Positions 17,530-26,594 of a stretch of 64,000 nt of DNA are shown here, one piece after another (the stretch's first letter is position 1; each line of letters begins with the position of its first letter). The notes under the pieces are model-generated. The model saw only the letters and a program-made list of their open reading frames with translations, had not been told where the DNA came from and did no database searches. Both the position numbers and the translations under genes were made by a program. Origin of the DNA: an uncultured Clostridia bacterium (lineage in GTDB: Bacteria > Bacillota > Clostridia > Christensenellales > Pumilibacteraceae); the NCBI GenBank assembly GCA_944362615.1, contig CALVTM010000002.1, positions 229,453 through 293,452 of the forward strand, read 5' to 3'.

Positions 17530-17827
17530 AATCGTAAATATAAAGGCAATGCCTTACAGGATCAGTAATCTTATTTCCCGTTTTCAGAGAACGTCCGGTC
17601 GGTGCGAGGACGATAGCGGCGGATAAGACGAACTCGCCATAAAGGATGTTAAGCTGCGCACCAAACGGGAGCTTCACTCTCCTCAGTAGACTGCGACGTA
17701 CGTTCCCCACGTCAGACGGGAAGGGGTATGACTGTACCCTATAAAGTGCTGCGCTTTATGCGCGGAATAAGAGTGGTACCGCGGATTCGTTCGTCTCTTA
17801 ACATTATGTTGTTAAGGGGCCTTTTTT
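17530..17827 (+). promoter_or_regulatory. T-box leader, leucine specifier (CUC)
   Basis: The leader carries the conserved T-box GAGTGGTACCGCGG (17771-17784). It ends in a terminator whose stem is CTCTTAACA / TGTTAAGGG (17795-17803/17810-17818), followed by six T (17822-17827). Stem I contains AGTA (about 17574-17577) opposite GAACTCG (17630-17636). By the usual arrangement GAA is followed by the specifier codon and a purine, so the specifier reads CTC, leucine. Uncharged tRNA-Leu would pair with the codon and the T-box, favouring the antiterminator and leuA expression. Confidence 0.9.
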
Positions 17828-17848
17828 CAGCCCCTGAAGGAGCCATCA

Positions 17849-19534
17849 ATGAAAAATACCGAAAAGTACGGAAAAGGCTATTTTATGCCCCCGGTCGATT
17901 GTACGGACTGGGTGAAAAAAGATTATATCGACAAACCGCCCGTCTGGTGCAGTGTGGACCTGCGCGACGGCAACCAGGCGCTTGTCACGCCTATGAGCCT
18001 CGATGAAAAACTCGAGTTCTTTAAGCTGCTTGTAGACGTCGGATTCAAAGAAATAGAAGTAGGCTTCCCTGCTGCGTCTGAAACGGAATTCAACTTCCTC
18101 CGCCGTATCATCGAGGATAAACTCATTCCGGACGATGTGACCGTTCAGGTGCTTACGCAAAGCCGTGAGCATATAATACGCCGCACGTTTGAAGCTCTCC
18201 GCGGATGTAAACGCGCCATCGTGCATCTTTATAATTCAACCTCCGTCGCTCAGCGTGAACAGGTGTTCAATAAGGATAAAGCAGAGATCATCAAGATCGC
18301 TACTGACGGCGCGGAACTTATTAAGAGACTCGCTGAAGAGGACGGCGGTAACTACCGCTTCGAGTACTCCCCCGAATCGTTCACGGGTACGGAACCGGAG
18401 TTCGCACTGGAAATATGCAATGCGGTCATACGTGTGCTTCAGCCCACCCAGGACCGCAAACTCATCATCAACCTGCCCAGCACCGTGGAAATGAGTCTTC
18501 CTCACGTTTACGCTTGTCAGGTCGAGTATATGCATAAAAATCTGATCAACCGTGACTGCGTCGAGATTTCCCTTCACCCTCATAACGACAGGGGCTGCGG
18601 AGTTTCGGACGCCGAACTCGGTGTGCTTGCAGGAGCGGACAGAGTGGAAGGTACACTGTTCGGCAACGGTGAGCGCACGGGTAACGTCGATATCGTTACT
18701 CTCGCTCTCAATATGTACACCCACGGCGTTGATCCCAAACTGGATTTCTCTAATCTGCCCGCCATCAAGGAAACGTATGAACGGCTTACAAATATGACCG
18801 TCCCTCCCCGTCAGCCTTACGCGGGTCAGCTCGTGTTCACCGCTTTCTCCGGAAGCCATCAGGACGCTATTGCAAAAGGTCTTACTTTCCGCAAGGATAA
18901 ACAGCGCGTACGCTGGGATGTTCCGTATCTTCCGATCGATCCTGCCGATATAGGACGTAATTATGACGGCGACGTCATTCGTATAAACAGTCAGTCCGGT
19001 AAAGGCGGTATAGGTTATATGCTGGAAAATACATTCGGATATCACCTGCCCAAGAATATGCGCGAAACTGTCGGTTACGCCGTCAAGAACGCTTCGGACC
19101 ACGCTCACAAAGAACTGCTTCCCGATGAAGTTATGAAGGTTTTCGCTGACGAATTCATAAATGTTGAGTCGCCTCTTACGTTTGTAAAATACGAAATCAC
19201 CAATGTGCGCGACGGAGTTCAGGCTTGCGTGACAACGAGAAATGCAGGCAAACTCGTCGACTATATCGGCACCGGAAACGGCGCTCTCGACGCTATATCA
19301 AACGCGTTCAAGTCAAATATCGGCGTAAACTACGGCAACCTCCAGTATTCCGAGCATGCGCTTGAAGAAGGCTCGCATTCGCGCGCTGCCGCATATGTCG
19401 GCATCACCGACGCTGTAGGTCACCGCGTATGGGCAGTCGGCGTGGATAACGATATTATGCGCGCTTCCGTCAAGGCGCTTGTCGGCGCTATCAATAAACT
19501 GCTTGTCGGCGGTCATTCGTTCGGAGAAAACTGA
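17849..19534 (+). CDS. leuA: 2-isopropylmalate synthase, type 2
   Basis: 561-residue enzyme that condenses acetyl-CoA with 2-oxoisovalerate, the first committed step of leucine synthesis. The length and the DWVKKDYIDKPPVWCSVDLR start are those of the LeuA2 subfamily (as in actinobacteria and fungi). The metal-binding DLRDGNQAL segment is near residue 37, and HPHNDRGCG holds the two metal histidines. The C-terminal region is the regulatory domain for leucine feedback. GAAGGAG lies 7-8 nt before the ATG, just after the T-box terminator. The leucine-specific T-box agrees with the function. Its 3' end overlaps the convergent murC gene by 22 nt. Confidence 0.95.
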   Translation: MKNTEKYGKGYFMPPVDCTDWVKKDYIDKPPVWCSVDLRDGNQALVTPMSLDEKLEFFKLLVDVGFKEIEVGFPAASETEFNFLRRIIEDKLIPDDVTVQVLTQSREHIIRRTFEALRGCKRAIVHLYNSTSVAQREQVFNKDKAEIIKIATDGAELIKRLAEEDGGNYRFEYSPESFTGTEPEFALEICNAVIRVLQPTQDRKLIINLPSTVEMSLPHVYACQVEYMHKNLINRDCVEISLHPHNDRGCGVSDAELGVLAGADRVEGTLFGNGERTGNVDIVTLALNMYTHGVDPKLDFSNLPAIKETYERLTNMTVPPRQPYAGQLVFTAFSGSHQDAIAKGLTFRKDKQRVRWDVPYLPIDPADIGRNYDGDVIRINSQSGKGGIGYMLENTFGYHLPKNMRETVGYAVKNASDHAHKELLPDEVMKVFADEFINVESPLTFVKYEITNVRDGVQACVTTRNAGKLVDYIGTGNGALDAISNAFKSNIGVNYGNLQYSEHALEEGSHSRAAAYVGITDAVGHRVWAVGVDNDIMRASVKALVGAINKLLVGGHSFGEN

Positions 19535-20772
19535 TCAAGGATATGCGGCAGAATTTTTTCGTTATCACCTGCGCCCGTTATCGCGATAATATCGTGATCG
19601 GGCGCAGTTTCTTTTATACGTCTTGCGGTTTCGGGTACATCAAGTGCAATGCTCCTGCCGCCGCAGCGCACTATTTCTTCTGCAAGACGATCGCTTGTAA
19701 TGCCGCATTCCCCTCTCGCACGAAATACCGGGAGTATGATGCTGTCACAATCGCAAAGCGCGCTTACAAACCCGTCGAACAGACTGCCGAGCCGCTCATG
19801 CGTATGCGGTTGAAAAACTATCAGTATGCGTTTATATCCCATTGCCCGGTACGCTCTGACGGATGCTTCGATCTCTGTCGGATGGTGTGCGTAATCGGAA
19901 TATACAGGCACTCCTTTCGCTCTTCCCACAAGCTGCAATCTTCTGTCCGCGCCCGTAAACCTCGACAGCCCTTCGGCTATCTCGTCGTAATGCGCACCGT
20001 ACGTCCTCGCCGCAGCTATCGCAAACGCCGCGTTTTCCGCATTGTGTCTGCCCGGCACTTCCAGCCTGAACCTGCGCACGCCTTCCGGCGTTTTTACGGC
20101 TATGTCGCTTCCGCCTCCTCTCGCGACACAATCTATACATGCGTACTTACCCGTTCTGCCCACAGTCACGGTATACCGTTTTGCGACAAGCGCTCCGGCA
20201 AGCGCGTCAGATATAACCGCAAAATCCGACTGCAACGCAAACTGTCGGAACGCCTTAAGCACGTCGTCGTACGAAGTATAGCAGTCGGTGTGATCCAGCT
20301 CCACATTGAGAGTCACGGATATATCGGGATGCATGAACAGAAAACCGCGCTTGTATTCGCAAGCTTCGGCTATCAGCATTTCACCCGTCGCTTTTCCGCG
20401 CCGTCCGCGGTAAGTTCCGCCGAAAAATACCGCCGGATCGTATGAGGACAACATTTCCGACAGCATACATGTAGTCGTAGTTTTTCCGTGAGTGCCGGCA
20501 ACGGCTATGCTCGTTCCGAAACATACCGCGGCTGCCGCCAACGCCTCCGCGCGGGAGATAGTTTTTATCCCCAGTCTCAAAGCTTCGTTCAGTTCCGGAT
20601 TGTCTGCGCTTACAGCCGCCGTATAGATAACAAGATCGACATCGCGCACGTTGTCTTTATTATGCCCGCCGGTAAGCAGATCTGAACCGCTCACCTCGTT
20701 TCCGCGCTCTCGGTAGTAGTCCGACAGCCATTTCATTCCCGCCCCTTCCGATCCTATCAGGTGCACTCTCAT
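19513..20772 (-). CDS. murC: UDP-N-acetylmuramate-L-alanine ligase
   Basis: Mur ligase of 419 residues that adds L-alanine to UDP-MurNAc in peptidoglycan synthesis. The N-terminal Rossmann start is MRVHLIGSEGAGMKWLSDYY. The ATP loop is AGTHGKTTTTCMLSEML near residue 95. Further marks are NVELDHTDCY, GRHNAENAAFAIAAA and SDYAHHPTEI. The start at 20772 fits the family; an ATG 18 codons upstream has no ribosome binding site. No clear Shine-Dalgarno precedes 20772 either, and CATAAA lies 7 nt upstream, so it too may be leaderless, though no good -35 is seen. It converges on leuA with a 22 nt overlap and no terminator between. Confidence 0.92.
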   Translation of the reverse strand: MRVHLIGSEGAGMKWLSDYYRERGNEVSGSDLLTGGHNKDNVRDVDLVIYTAAVSADNPELNEALRLGIKTISRAEALAAAAVCFGTSIAVAGTHGKTTTTCMLSEMLSSYDPAVFFGGTYRGRRGKATGEMLIAEACEYKRGFLFMHPDISVTLNVELDHTDCYTSYDDVLKAFRQFALQSDFAVISDALAGALVAKRYTVTVGRTGKYACIDCVARGGGSDIAVKTPEGVRRFRLEVPGRHNAENAAFAIAAARTYGAHYDEIAEGLSRFTGADRRLQLVGRAKGVPVYSDYAHHPTEIEASVRAYRAMGYKRILIVFQPHTHERLGSLFDGFVSALCDCDSIILPVFRARGECGITSDRLAEEIVRCGGRSIALDVPETARRIKETAPDHDIIAITGAGDNEKILPHILDQFSPNE

Positions 20773-20822
20773 ACCGTTATTTATGCGTGAAACGCCGATA
20801 AAGTACCGATGGCAGACAGATG

Positions 20823-20853
20823 ACAAAAATAAAACCCCTGTTTAAACAGGGGT
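20823..20853 (-). terminator. Terminator of spoVG
   Basis: Perfect 20-base palindrome ACCCCTGTTT/AAACAGGGGT (20834-20853), followed on the minus strand by TTTTATTTTTG. Confidence 0.85.
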
Positions 20854-20905
20854 ACAGCATTTTTCAGCTGTGCTTTGGGAGTTCCGTATCATTTTTTAAC
20901 TGCGC

Positions 20906-21190
20906 TCAATCAGAGTCGGCATTCTCTGCTTCACGCTTCGCCTTTTCATATTCGGCAATTATCACTTTCCCCATTTTCTCTCTGGTCTCAGTGTTGAGAG
21001 GATGAACGATATCTTTATATTCGCCATCCGGTGTACGCTTTGAAGGCATCGCTATGAAGCAACCTTCCGCGCCCTCGATTATCTTCACGTCGTGTACTAC
21101 AAAACAATCGTCTATCGTTACGGACGCCACGGCCTTAAGCTTACCCTCCTCTTTCTTGACCAGTCTTACACGAACTTCCGTAATGTTCAT
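20906..21190 (-). CDS. spoVG: Septation/sporulation regulator SpoVG
   Basis: 94-residue SpoVG ([20 protein letters not shown] at the start; [11 protein letters not shown] and [18 protein letters not shown] in the body). This is a small nucleic-acid-binding protein that affects asymmetric septation, sporulation and other traits in Firmicutes. GGAAGGGG lies 8-10 nt before the ATG. The promoter at 21245-21273 looks like sigma-A, unlike the sigma-H promoter known for Bacillus subtilis spoVG. It is a single-gene unit ending in a strong terminator. Confidence 0.95.
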   Translation of the reverse strand: MNITEVRVRLVKKEEGKLKAVASVTIDDCFVVHDVKIIEGAEGCFIAMPSKRTPDGEYKDIVHPLNTETREKMGKVIIAEYEKAKREAENADSD

Positions 21191-21244
21191 TGTGTGTCCC
21201 CTTCCTGTATTGTAATTTTATGCAGTCTGCCTTACTGCACTTAT

Positions 21245-21273
21245 ATTTTACCATATATATCCCGCTTTTGCAA
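21245..21273 (-). promoter_or_regulatory. Sigma-A-like promoter of spoVG
   Basis: On the minus strand TTGCAA, 17 bp spacer, TAAAAT. The leader is about 45 nt. Confidence 0.65.
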
Positions 21274-21491
21274 TACTTTTTATGAAAAAATTTCCATTTT
21301 GGTATAAATTTTCGCATTGTCTGACATTTTGTACGTAAAACTGCCGCATTGAATCACAAGACGATGAATGCTTCCGGTAATGCCTGATACGCTTACCGAT
21401 CGGGTGACAGTTTCTTTTACTTAAGCCTCCGAGCATGGCAGAGCGGAATAAGTCCGGCTCACTGAGCCCGTGCGGCACCGGTCGTTTTTGC

Positions 21492-21520
21492 TTGACTTAA
21501 AGACTGTGTTATTATATAAT
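21492..21520 (+). promoter_or_regulatory. Sigma-A promoter of the MarR-cysE-cysS unit
   Basis: TTGACT (21492-21497), 17 bp spacer, TATAAT (21515-21520). The leader is about 50 nt. Confidence 0.78.
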
Positions 21521-21575
21521 AATAATCCAATAACGGATCTTTAATTAAAGTCCGGACAGTTACGGAGATACGGGT

Positions 21576-21986
21576 ATGAGAAAGACGGCGGGCGAACTGC
21601 TGATAGAACTCAATATGGCGTCACGCAGCGCCTGTGACCTTTCGGCTTCCGACGCCGAACCGCTTACTCTGCGCGTCAAACTGCTTTACCTCTTATCGTC
21701 CGGTCCTCTTACGCCCGTCGAGCTTATGAACAGACTGTGTATGGTCAAATCCAATCTTGCGCTTCTTACCGCAAAAATGGTAAAGGACGGCGAGATAACA
21801 AAATCGCGCAGACAGAACGACAAGCGCACGGTACTGTTTGCAATCACCGATCGCGGTATGGAAATACTTAAGAGCACCGTTGTCGCGCTTGAGAATAAAT
21901 TCAAAGGCATTCTGACAGACGAAAAAGAATATGATGAAGGTGTAAGCAAATTCAAGGCGGTCCTCGACCTGCTTTCATTCCTCTGA
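21576..21986 (+). CDS. MarR-family winged-helix transcription regulator
   Basis: 136-residue protein with a winged helix in the middle: LLYLLSSGPLTPVELMNRLCMVKSNLALLTAKMVKDGEI is the helix-turn-helix, and KSRRQNDKRTVLFAITDRGME is the wing with the DxR pattern of MarR. Helices at both ends would form the dimer. MarR proteins usually repress nearby genes and respond to small phenolic or thiol-reactive compounds. It lies 29 nt before cysE in the same orientation, so it could control cysteine supply and its own promoter, but no operator could be picked out. GGAG lies 9-10 nt before the ATG. Confidence 0.82.
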   Translation: MRKTAGELLIELNMASRSACDLSASDAEPLTLRVKLLYLLSSGPLTPVELMNRLCMVKSNLALLTAKMVKDGEITKSRRQNDKRTVLFAITDRGMEILKSTVVALENKFKGILTDEKEYDEGVSKFKAVLDLLSFL

Positions 21987-22015
21987 CGGCAAGACGCCGC
22001 ATTACGGACAGCACA

Positions 22016-22678
22016 ATGAAAAGAAAAGTCAACAAAATCAAAATGGATCTTGAAGCCGCAAGAACCCATGACCCGGCTGCTACCGGAGCATGGGAGATAG
22101 TTCTTACCTACAACGGCTTCCATGCGCTTGTGCTCTACCGCATTGCGCATTATCTGCATGTTCGCGGCTTTAAGCTGATTGCCAGAATGATCTCTTCGAT
22201 AGGCAGATTCTTCACCGGGATCGAGATCCACCCCGGAGCACAGATAGGTTACGGCGTTTTCATCGACCACGGTACCGGCGTAGTCATCGGAGAGACCACG
22301 GAGATAGGAAACAACGTCACCATATATCAGGGAGCGACTCTCGGCGGTACGGGTAAAGACAAAGGCAAGCGTCATCCGACAGTCAAGAGCGGCGTTATGA
22401 TAAGTGCCGGCGCCAAGGTGCTCGGTCCGATCACTATCGGCAAAAATGCCAAGATAGGCGCGGGCAGCGTTGTGCTCAAAGACGTACCGGCAAACGCTAC
22501 CGTCGTCGGCGTACCAGGCGTTGTGGTACGCCTTAACGGAGAACGCACGGATGACCTCGATCAGGCACTTCCCGATCCTATCGTGGATAAACTCGAATCC
22601 CTTGACGCCTGCATTGAACAGATAAAAGCATCGTTGTGCAACATGCACAATGATGAAGAGGATAAGGATAACAAATAA
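22016..22678 (+). CDS. cysE: Serine O-acetyltransferase
   Basis: 220-residue enzyme that makes O-acetylserine from serine and acetyl-CoA, the first step of cysteine synthesis. The left-handed beta-helix of hexapeptide repeats is clear: GIEIHPGAQIGYGVFIDHGTG, then GETTEIGNNVTIYQGATLGG, with the catalytic His in FIDHGTGVVIGE, and IGKNAKIGAGSVVLKDV. The C-terminal tail after VVRLNG is longer than in short SAT forms. Its stop codon overlaps the cysS start (TAATG). This arrangement couples cysteine synthesis with charging of tRNA-Cys and is common in Firmicutes. A weak Shine-Dalgarno (CGGA) precedes the ATG. Confidence 0.93.
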   Translation: MKRKVNKIKMDLEAARTHDPAATGAWEIVLTYNGFHALVLYRIAHYLHVRGFKLIARMISSIGRFFTGIEIHPGAQIGYGVFIDHGTGVVIGETTEIGNNVTIYQGATLGGTGKDKGKRHPTVKSGVMISAGAKVLGPITIGKNAKIGAGSVVLKDVPANATVVGVPGVVVRLNGERTDDLDQALPDPIVDKLESLDACIEQIKASLCNMHNDEEDKDNK

Positions 22679-24060
22679 TGATAGTTTACAACACCCTCAC
22701 AAGAAGAAAAGAAGAACTGCACACCGTTCACCCCGGAGAAGTGCGTATGTACTCCTGCGGACCCACTGTGTACTCGCGCGCTCATATGGGCAACATGCGC
22801 GCATATATCTTCATGGATTCGCTTCGCCGCGTCGTAAAGTTCAACGGGTATAAGCTGCTTGGCGTTATGAATATCACCGACGTCGGTCACCTCACCTCAG
22901 ACGCGGATGACGGCGACGATAAAATGGAAAAAGCGGCTAAGAAAACGGGTAAAACTCCGTGGGAAATAGCCGAACAGTTTACCAAGCTGTTCTTTCAGGA
23001 TACTGATAAGCTGAATATCGAACGCCCGGAAATAGTAGCCAAAGCGACTGAACATATTTCCGATATGCTCGAGTTTGTAGAACAGCTTGTCGAAAATGGT
23101 TACGGCTATGAGACCAGCGACGGTATCTATTTCGACATTTCCAAATTCCCCTCTTACGGTAAGCTGTCCGGAAACACCCGTCTTTCAGACAATATCGCAG
23201 GTGCACGCGTCGACGTAAACAGCGAAAAACGCAACCCGGCTGACTTCGCGCTGTGGAAAAAAGCTCCGAAAGAGCATATCATGCAGTGGGATTCGCCTTG
23301 GGGTCGCAGCTATCCCGGCTGGCATATAGAATGCTCCACGATGTCCAGAAAGTATCTCGGCGATACATTCGATATTCACACCGGCGGTGTGGACCATATT
23401 CCCATCCATCACGAAAACGAGATCGCACAGTCGGAAGCATTGCTCGGTCATCCCGCGGTCAATTACTGGATGCACGTCGAATTTATGCAGGTTGACGGCC
23501 GCAAGATGAGTAAGAGCCTCGGCAATACCTACACGCTGGACGAACTTGCCGAAAAAGGCTACTCGCCGATGGACTTCCGTTATTTCTGCCTTAATACGCA
23601 CTACCGCAAAAAGCTCAATTTTACGTTTGAAGGTATGGACAGTGCGAAAACAGCTTACTCCCGCCTGCTCGCTCTGCTTGCGGCATGCGCCGCGTCCGAT
23701 GCAAAGACGGACAGCAAGATCATTGAAGACTTCGATAAGGCTTTCGCCGATGCGGTAAGCGATGATCTGAACATTCCGCTCGGACTCGGTGAGCTCTGGA
23801 CTCTGCTCAAGAACCCGCCCTCCCGCGACATTTACGAAGCGGCTATGCGTGCGGATAAAGTGCTCGGGCTTTCACTCGATAAGTGCACGGAGAAGAAAGA
23901 GGATGACGTTCCCGACGAGATCAGACAGATAGCTGAGACACGTTTCGCAGCACGTAAAGCGAAGAACTGGGCGGAAAGCGACGCTCTGCGCGACAAACTC
24001 GCCTCCCTCGGATGGTCCGTGCTTGACGCAAAAGACAGCTATACGCTCAAGAAAAACTGA
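22678..24060 (+). CDS. cysS: Cysteine-tRNA ligase
   Basis: 460-residue class I aminoacyl-tRNA synthetase. The zinc cysteine and first ATP motif are YSCGPTVYSRAHMGNMRAY (HMGN is the HIGH motif). WHIECSTMSRKYLG and HHENEIAQSEA supply the other zinc ligands. KMSKSLGN is the second ATP motif near residue 270. A helical anticodon-binding domain and a DALRDKLASLGW tail complete it. It overlaps cysE by one base and ends before a strong terminator. Confidence 0.96.
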   Translation: MIVYNTLTRRKEELHTVHPGEVRMYSCGPTVYSRAHMGNMRAYIFMDSLRRVVKFNGYKLLGVMNITDVGHLTSDADDGDDKMEKAAKKTGKTPWEIAEQFTKLFFQDTDKLNIERPEIVAKATEHISDMLEFVEQLVENGYGYETSDGIYFDISKFPSYGKLSGNTRLSDNIAGARVDVNSEKRNPADFALWKKAPKEHIMQWDSPWGRSYPGWHIECSTMSRKYLGDTFDIHTGGVDHIPIHHENEIAQSEALLGHPAVNYWMHVEFMQVDGRKMSKSLGNTYTLDELAEKGYSPMDFRYFCLNTHYRKKLNFTFEGMDSAKTAYSRLLALLAACAASDAKTDSKIIEDFDKAFADAVSDDLNIPLGLGELWTLLKNPPSRDIYEAAMRADKVLGLSLDKCTEKKEDDVPDEIRQIAETRFAARKAKNWAESDALRDKLASLGWSVLDAKDSYTLKKN

Positions 24061-24074
24061 TAATAAGTTATGCT

Positions 24075-24104
24075 CCGACCCGGGACTGCCCGGGTCGGTT
24101 TTTC
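24075..24104 (+). terminator. Terminator of the cysE-cysS unit
   Basis: CCGACCCGGG (24075-24084) pairs with CCCGGGTCGG (24089-24098), followed by five T. Between here and the next promoter at 24242 nothing else was recognised. Confidence 0.85.
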
Positions 24105-24241
24105 TACGCTTTATCAATGCAGTATAATCGGCTTCGGCACAGCGGTTCAATCAGGCATAGAGGGATCTTGCCTTTTTCGGCGGGCGGTTTCTGTGCGCCG
24201 GCAAAGTAAATTTTTTTATTCTATACCGCCCTTTCAATCGC

Positions 24242-24270
24242 TTGTTAAAGCGCGGCGGATGTGATAATAT
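24242..24270 (+). promoter_or_regulatory. Sigma-A promoter of the dnaD cluster
   Basis: TTGTTA (24242-24247), 17 bp spacer, TAATAT (24265-24270). The leader contains GGAGGG before the ATG at 24305. Confidence 0.65.
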
Positions 24271-24304
24271 ATAAGGTACGGCGAATTGCCGATACGGAGG
24301 GATC

Positions 24305-25708
24305 ATGGCTTTTACAAGGCTGAGCAGTGAGCTTACGGCTAAAACAGGGATAGAGCTGGATAATATATTCATTATCGAGCTTATGCCGTATGCGCCCGAA
24401 AACTATACAAAAGTTTACATATACGGAAAAATGCTCGCGGAGGGTAACAGCAATGCGGATAATTCTCCCGAACGCATGTCCAAACTGCTCGGTATAACCG
24501 AAGACGACGTTATGGCGGCTTTCCGGTACTGGGAGGAACAGGGGCTTGTGCGCATCTCCGCCGTTCCGCCGTATGAAATAGAATATAAACCGGTAAGCTT
24601 TACACGTCCCTCGCATAAGGCGTATTCCAAAAAGAAGTTTACGGCTTTCAACGAAATGCTACTGCGCATGTTCCCCAATCGCGAATTTCTGCCGAGCGAA
24701 CTTAACGAGTACTATGCTGTCATTGAGGATTACCATATCGATACCGAAGCCATGCTCAATATTATCGCTTACTGCGCAAGGCTTAAAGGAAAAAGCGTCG
24801 GATGGAAGTATATCGTCACCGTCGCGCGCAACCTCGCGAACGAAGGCTGCCGGACTACGGATGAAGTGGAAGCTAAACTTTCGTCTTACGACATTATTTC
24901 CTCCGATGTATCCAAACTGTTCAAAGTGCTCAAGATACGCCGCGCTCAGGACTTCGAGGACGTACGCCTGTACCGCAAATGGACGGAGGAAATGGGGTTC
25001 TCCCCTGCCGCCGTACTGTCTGTCGCAAGCGGCGTTTACGGAGAGATGAAGGGACTGGACACGCTGCTCACGCGGTACCACGCCGACGGACTCATCGATC
25101 TGCGCGATATAGAGGAATACAAGGTCAACAGAGCCAATCTGCTTTCGCTGACAAAAGAACTGCTCGCGCATCTTGACGTCCGCTATACTCGTCTCGATCA
25201 CTACGCGGAAACGTACGTCAAAGAGTGGCTCAAAATGGGATTCGATGCGCCCTCGCTTATGCTCGTTGCGGACTACTGCTTCCGTCATGAAAAAAAATCA
25301 TGCGAAAAAATGTCCGATCTGCTCAGAGAATGCGCGGATAACGGCATCACGGACGAAAACGCCGTGCGCGAACGCTTTGCAACAGAGGGTAAATTTGACG
25401 GAGCTATTTCCGCCCTGCTCGCCAAAGCGGGCATCCGCGGCGACGTCACCTCCCGCGACCGCGACAGCTATAATATCTGGACGAACTACTGGCATATACC
25501 GCAGGAGCTGCTCGATTATGCCGCTCAGCGCAGTATGGGTGAAGCTAATCCGCGCGTTCGTATGCATATGCTAATCAAGCAGTTCCATGAAAACGGCATC
25601 AACGATACGGAAAGCGCAAAGAAGTTCGCCGGCGACAAGCCCTCTGCCGAAATAGACGCAATATCGCTTAACGATAAGATAAAAAATATCAACCCGGAGG
25701 ATATCTGA
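24305..25708 (+). CDS. DnaD-domain replication initiation protein
   Basis: 467-residue protein with an N-terminal winged-helix region (SKLLGITEDDVMAAFRYWEEQGLVRI, residues 57-82) as in DnaD/DnaB of Firmicutes. At least two DnaD-like helical domains follow; each includes the YxxxW-like pattern, as in LYRKWTEEMGFSPAAVL and YVKEWLKMGFDAPSLM. DnaD proteins act between DnaA and helicase loading and remodel DNA. The gene is directly followed (1 nt) by a DnaI/DnaC-like loader, the usual Firmicute arrangement. GGAGGG lies 6-7 nt before the ATG. The several domain copies make it longer than the 230-residue B. subtilis DnaD. Confidence 0.88.
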   Translation: MAFTRLSSELTAKTGIELDNIFIIELMPYAPENYTKVYIYGKMLAEGNSNADNSPERMSKLLGITEDDVMAAFRYWEEQGLVRISAVPPYEIEYKPVSFTRPSHKAYSKKKFTAFNEMLLRMFPNREFLPSELNEYYAVIEDYHIDTEAMLNIIAYCARLKGKSVGWKYIVTVARNLANEGCRTTDEVEAKLSSYDIISSDVSKLFKVLKIRRAQDFEDVRLYRKWTEEMGFSPAAVLSVASGVYGEMKGLDTLLTRYHADGLIDLRDIEEYKVNRANLLSLTKELLAHLDVRYTRLDHYAETYVKEWLKMGFDAPSLMLVADYCFRHEKKSCEKMSDLLRECADNGITDENAVRERFATEGKFDGAISALLAKAGIRGDVTSRDRDSYNIWTNYWHIPQELLDYAAQRSMGEANPRVRMHMLIKQFHENGINDTESAKKFAGDKPSAEIDAISLNDKIKNINPEDI

Positions 25709-25709
25709 G

Positions 25710-26594
25710 ATGGATCTTCATGCAACCGCAAATCTTATTAAATCGGAATATGCGGAAAAAAGAGCCGCTGCAAAAGAGCGTTATCTCAAGCTTCTGGACT
25801 CGGATGATAAACTGCTCGCCGCAGAAAAAGCCATGCGCGCCGCCATCCTCGACGATAAAACAGATGAAGAGATAGCCGAGCTCAAACGCATACGGGACTC
25901 GCTTATCATTGCAAAAGGATTCTCGCCGGACGACTTTGATCCTCAGCCACGCTGCAGCATATGCGGCGACAGCGGCTATAACGACGGCAAATACTGCGAC
26001 TGCGTACGCCGCCGCGCAAGCATGGATCCGGCAGGCTCAGCTCTTCCGCGTTTCACGTTCGAGGACTGTGATCTCGCACTCTTTGAGGGCAATGACCGCG
26101 ATACCATGAATGCGGCTTACTCCGCAATGAGGATTTTCTGCAAAAAGTTTCCGAAAACGAAAAATACGAATATTTTGCTTATAGGCAATGTCGGTACGGG
26201 TAAGACCTACCTCGCTTCCGCAGTCGCCAACGAACTGGAAACACACGGATTTTCCGTCGCTTTCATGACGGCATTCGGGTTCAACGACGCCTGCCGCAGA
26301 TACCATATCTCATTCGACGCATCCCGCTCTGATACCCTGGATGCGCTGATCGCCGCCGATCTCCTCGTTATAGACGATCTCGGTACGGAAAGCATTCTGC
26401 GCAATGTCACACTCGAATATCTTTATACCGTCATAAGCGAACGCATGAACGCCGGACGGCATACGCTTATAACGACAAATCTTTCCCCTGCCGCGCTTGC
26501 GGACAGATACGGAGAAAGGATCGTCAGCCGGTTATTCGACGGCAGAGTCTGCCTCAGCGTCGCATTGACCGGAAAGGATCTCAGGAGAGCATAA
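25710..26594 (+). CDS. DnaI/DnaC-like helicase loader ATPase
   Basis: 294-residue AAA+ protein that is expected to load the replicative helicase. The N-terminal helical part contains a zinc-binding cluster (CSICGDSGYNDGKYCDC, about residues 80-96). The Walker A motif is LLIGNVGTGKTYLASAVANE near residue 155, Walker B is LLVIDDLGTE, and arginine-containing LFDGRVCLSV closes the ATPase. This layout is typical of DnaI relatives. It starts 1 nt after the DnaD gene and overlaps the next gene by one base (TAATG), so this is a tight operon. Confidence 0.88.
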   Translation: MDLHATANLIKSEYAEKRAAAKERYLKLLDSDDKLLAAEKAMRAAILDDKTDEEIAELKRIRDSLIIAKGFSPDDFDPQPRCSICGDSGYNDGKYCDCVRRRASMDPAGSALPRFTFEDCDLALFEGNDRDTMNAAYSAMRIFCKKFPKTKNTNILLIGNVGTGKTYLASAVANELETHGFSVAFMTAFGFNDACRRYHISFDASRSDTLDALIAADLLVIDDLGTESILRNVTLEYLYTVISERMNAGRHTLITTNLSPAALADRYGERIVSRLFDGRVCLSVALTGKDLRRA

